DNA from: Enoplosus armatus
Taxonomy: Eukaryota; Chordata; Actinopteri; Centrarchiformes; Enoplosidae
Reading direction: 5' to 3'
Assembly (NCBI RefSeq): GCF_043641665.1
Contig: NC_092183.1
Location: 13,412,001 to 13,476,000, forward strand
DNA length: 64,000 nt
The notes beneath the pieces are model-generated. The model saw only the letters and a list, made by a program, of their open reading frames with translations, was not told where the DNA came from and did no database searches. Positions 62,101 through 64,000 of the stretch are shown here, piece after piece. Positions within the stretch are counted from its first letter, which is position 1, and each line of letters starts with the position of its first letter. Both the position numbers and the translations under genes were made by a program.

Positions 62101-63773
62101 AGAGCCCAACGGTAGAAAAACAAAAAACAACAACATGTAAAATCAGTAGTGAAAGCACATAGGAAACTGTTACGCAGGGATGAGGCTGTACATTACTTTT
62201 TGCATACTGACTTAGGATGTATTTTGCTTTGCCTTTAGGTATGGCCACATTACACTTCAGTCCTACAAATATTCACTCCGTTTCCATTCACTTCTATTGA
62301 AGCCTGTATGACGGCTCCGGCTTCATCTTTGTTCAGCTTCGTCTAAGCGAATGTGCGGAAATTGAGAAGTTATTATTCAAGCTTCTTTCTTCATCATTTT
62401 TAGTACATTATCACACTACCAGACTACAAACTGCAGCATCACTCTCATACACTGTTAATGCTTTGTTATTTCTGATCAATATGTATTTGTTATCTGCATC
62501 ACTATTTATTATGTGACATCACATTGTTTTTTTTTTTGGGCTGAGTGCAAGGAAATTTTGTTGAACAAAAACATAATGTGACCCTACCTTGCTTGATCCT
62601 AATTATCTGCCTACATATATGTGGATAATATATTTGTGCTATTATACCAATAATATTAAAGGTGTGAAGTACCTGAAGGCATTATTTGGCAGGCTTTGAA
62701 GGAAAAAAAACAGCATGACATAATATTCACATAATTACAAACGCACTGCATATAAGTCTCAAACAGATGAAAGAATCTGTGTTTATTTAGGCAACAGGAT
62801 ATAAAATACTGGTGGATTCGTAGAGATCTGAGAAACTGCCTGAATCACAAAATGAAAGTGTATTCTCTTACCTTTGCTTCAACTCTTTCAACTGTTTTTT
62901 GAGTTTTGAGTGCTCATCCTTGAGCTAAGAAAAAAAACATAGTTGAAATCCAGTCATGACCAGCAGATCAATAACTGAAACACAAAATGTTCTGATGCTT
63001 GTAGGTTATTGTAAGAGTTTTTAAAATAAAGAAGTAAAGTGTTGCACCTTCATAAGATCACTCTGGCCTTTGTGATTGCTATCAAGGTCCTGAGTCAGCT
63101 TATTGTTCTCATCTTGCAGCGTCTGCAGGGACTGTGTCTTCACAGAAACTTCTTTTTTAAGCTCCTCACTGAATAAACACAAATGTTAAAATCATCTTAG
63201 AAATTCTGACATCTCATGTAGACAACCTATTAGTTTGTAGAAACCCGTTCTCCATGTGTCTTGATTTACTGTAACCCACCAATTACACCATACTATTCAA
63301 ATTTAAATCTGAAAGATTTCTGCTATACCAGCCGCCAAAATTAAAGATATACTCACATTTCCAGGCACAGACTCTTAGTCTTCTGAGTTTCTGTGCAAAG
63401 CTGCTCTTTGGATACATTCAGACCTTCTTGGTACTTGGAATTTTCTTTCTTCAATTTCTTTAGCTAAAACAATAATGACAAATATATTTATAGCTAGAGC
63501 TACAAGACATATACAAAATATTTCACTTTATTCCATTTCTCTCACATATATTGCTCGATGAGAAGAGACACACTGTCACTTACCAATGACAGCATGTGTA
63601 CATTAGCATTTTCTCTGCAAAGACCCATCTCTTACCTGGGTCTCCATCTCCTGCTTGGAGCTCCGGAGCTCTTCCAGCAATGATTGGGCTTCGTTCTTCT
63701 CCTGCATCCATCTGGCCTTCTCTCCTGCCAGCTGTTCGAGAGCCTCAGCACTCTTGCCAGAGGCCTCTGAAAC
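59145..63773 (-). CDS. clip1: CAP-Gly domain-containing linker protein 1 (CLIP-170), C-terminal part
   Basis: CLIP-170 is a microtubule plus-end tracking protein; only its distal coiled coil and zinc-knuckle tail lie here, the CAP-Gly end being past the right edge. Ten exons in transcript order: 63636-63773, 63357-63463, 63048-63168, 62872-62924, 61729-61846, 61102-61252, 60910-60962, 59506-59633, 59145-59373 (nine certain) plus further exons off-window. Coiled coil: [75 protein letters not shown]. The last exon has the two CCHC knuckles ([17 protein letters not shown] and [16 protein letters not shown]) and ends DDQTF, like the EEY/F-type tail region of CLIP-170. Phases agree at every visible junction. 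Confidence 0.93.
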
Positions 63774-64000
63774 CTAAACAGTGCATGAGGATATTTATTA
63801 AGAACAACGGTTTCAAATGAAGAGCAGCAAATGGTTGGCTGACATCAACACCTAATGACCTCAACCAACCAGAATAAGATAAAGATAATGATCTTATTTT
63901 AATATCATTTATCAAATTAACTGCATGCTTAATGAGTTAGCCATCTTAATTACCGATTTAGAATCAGTTATCTAAATCTCAGTTCATTGCAATTTTCAAG

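Overview
The window is nuclear DNA from a ray-finned fish, most likely a percomorph teleost. All genes are split by GT-AG introns. The dispersed repeats are of types common in percomorph genomes: a CAGTGGTG-ended MITE family, a second MITE beginning AAAGGAGGAGTTCAACATTTTGGG, tRNA-derived SINEs, an L2-like LINE, a Tc1 element with IR/DR-style ends and a decayed Ty3/gypsy element. Exon models were assembled by hand from splice sites, reading phase and remembered family resemblance; no search was run.

Layout. The 5' end of kif24 (-) occupies 1-647. It is followed by rfesd (+, 3580-4404, Rieske protein), gtf2h3 (+, 6070-9442, TFIIH p34), psmd9 (-, 10496-12495, proteasome chaperone), a rabgef1-type Rab5 exchange factor (-, 13597-16929), cfap251/wdr66 (+, 20058-25705, radial-spoke-base protein), mlxip/MondoA (+, 26919-39160), two tandem small secreted helical cytokines (-, 41697-43675 and 47757-49013), lrrc43 (+, 50368-57155) and the 3' end of clip1 (-, 59145 to beyond the window). 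The order psmd9-cfap251-mlxip-cytokines-lrrc43-clip1 matches human 12q24.31, with rabgef1 as an extra gene.

The most interesting region is mlxip-lrrc43. To my knowledge this is where mammals carry IL31, on the same strand. Here it holds two genes with the same three-exon plan (a 16-nt first coding exon, an exon with signal peptide and helix A, and a long third exon), N-glycosylation sites and AU-rich 3' ends. The downstream gene has a LIF/CNTF-like C-terminus. They are candidates for fish IL-31 or M17-type IL-6-family cytokines. About 3.2 kb between them is filled by a dead Tc1 element fused in frame to the pol gene of a dead Ty3/gypsy element.

Other signals: RFX X-box sites lie in front of the two cilia genes (a perfect one before lrrc43, a variant at the cfap251 leader) and a pair lies upstream of rfesd. 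A 67-nt near-perfect hairpin lies in a cfap251 intron. Three inverted CCAAT boxes lie upstream of psmd9. The rabgef1 copy has apparently lost the MIU ubiquitin-binding helix. The genes are unrelated housekeeping, cilia and immune genes linked by ancient synteny, not an operon-like system.
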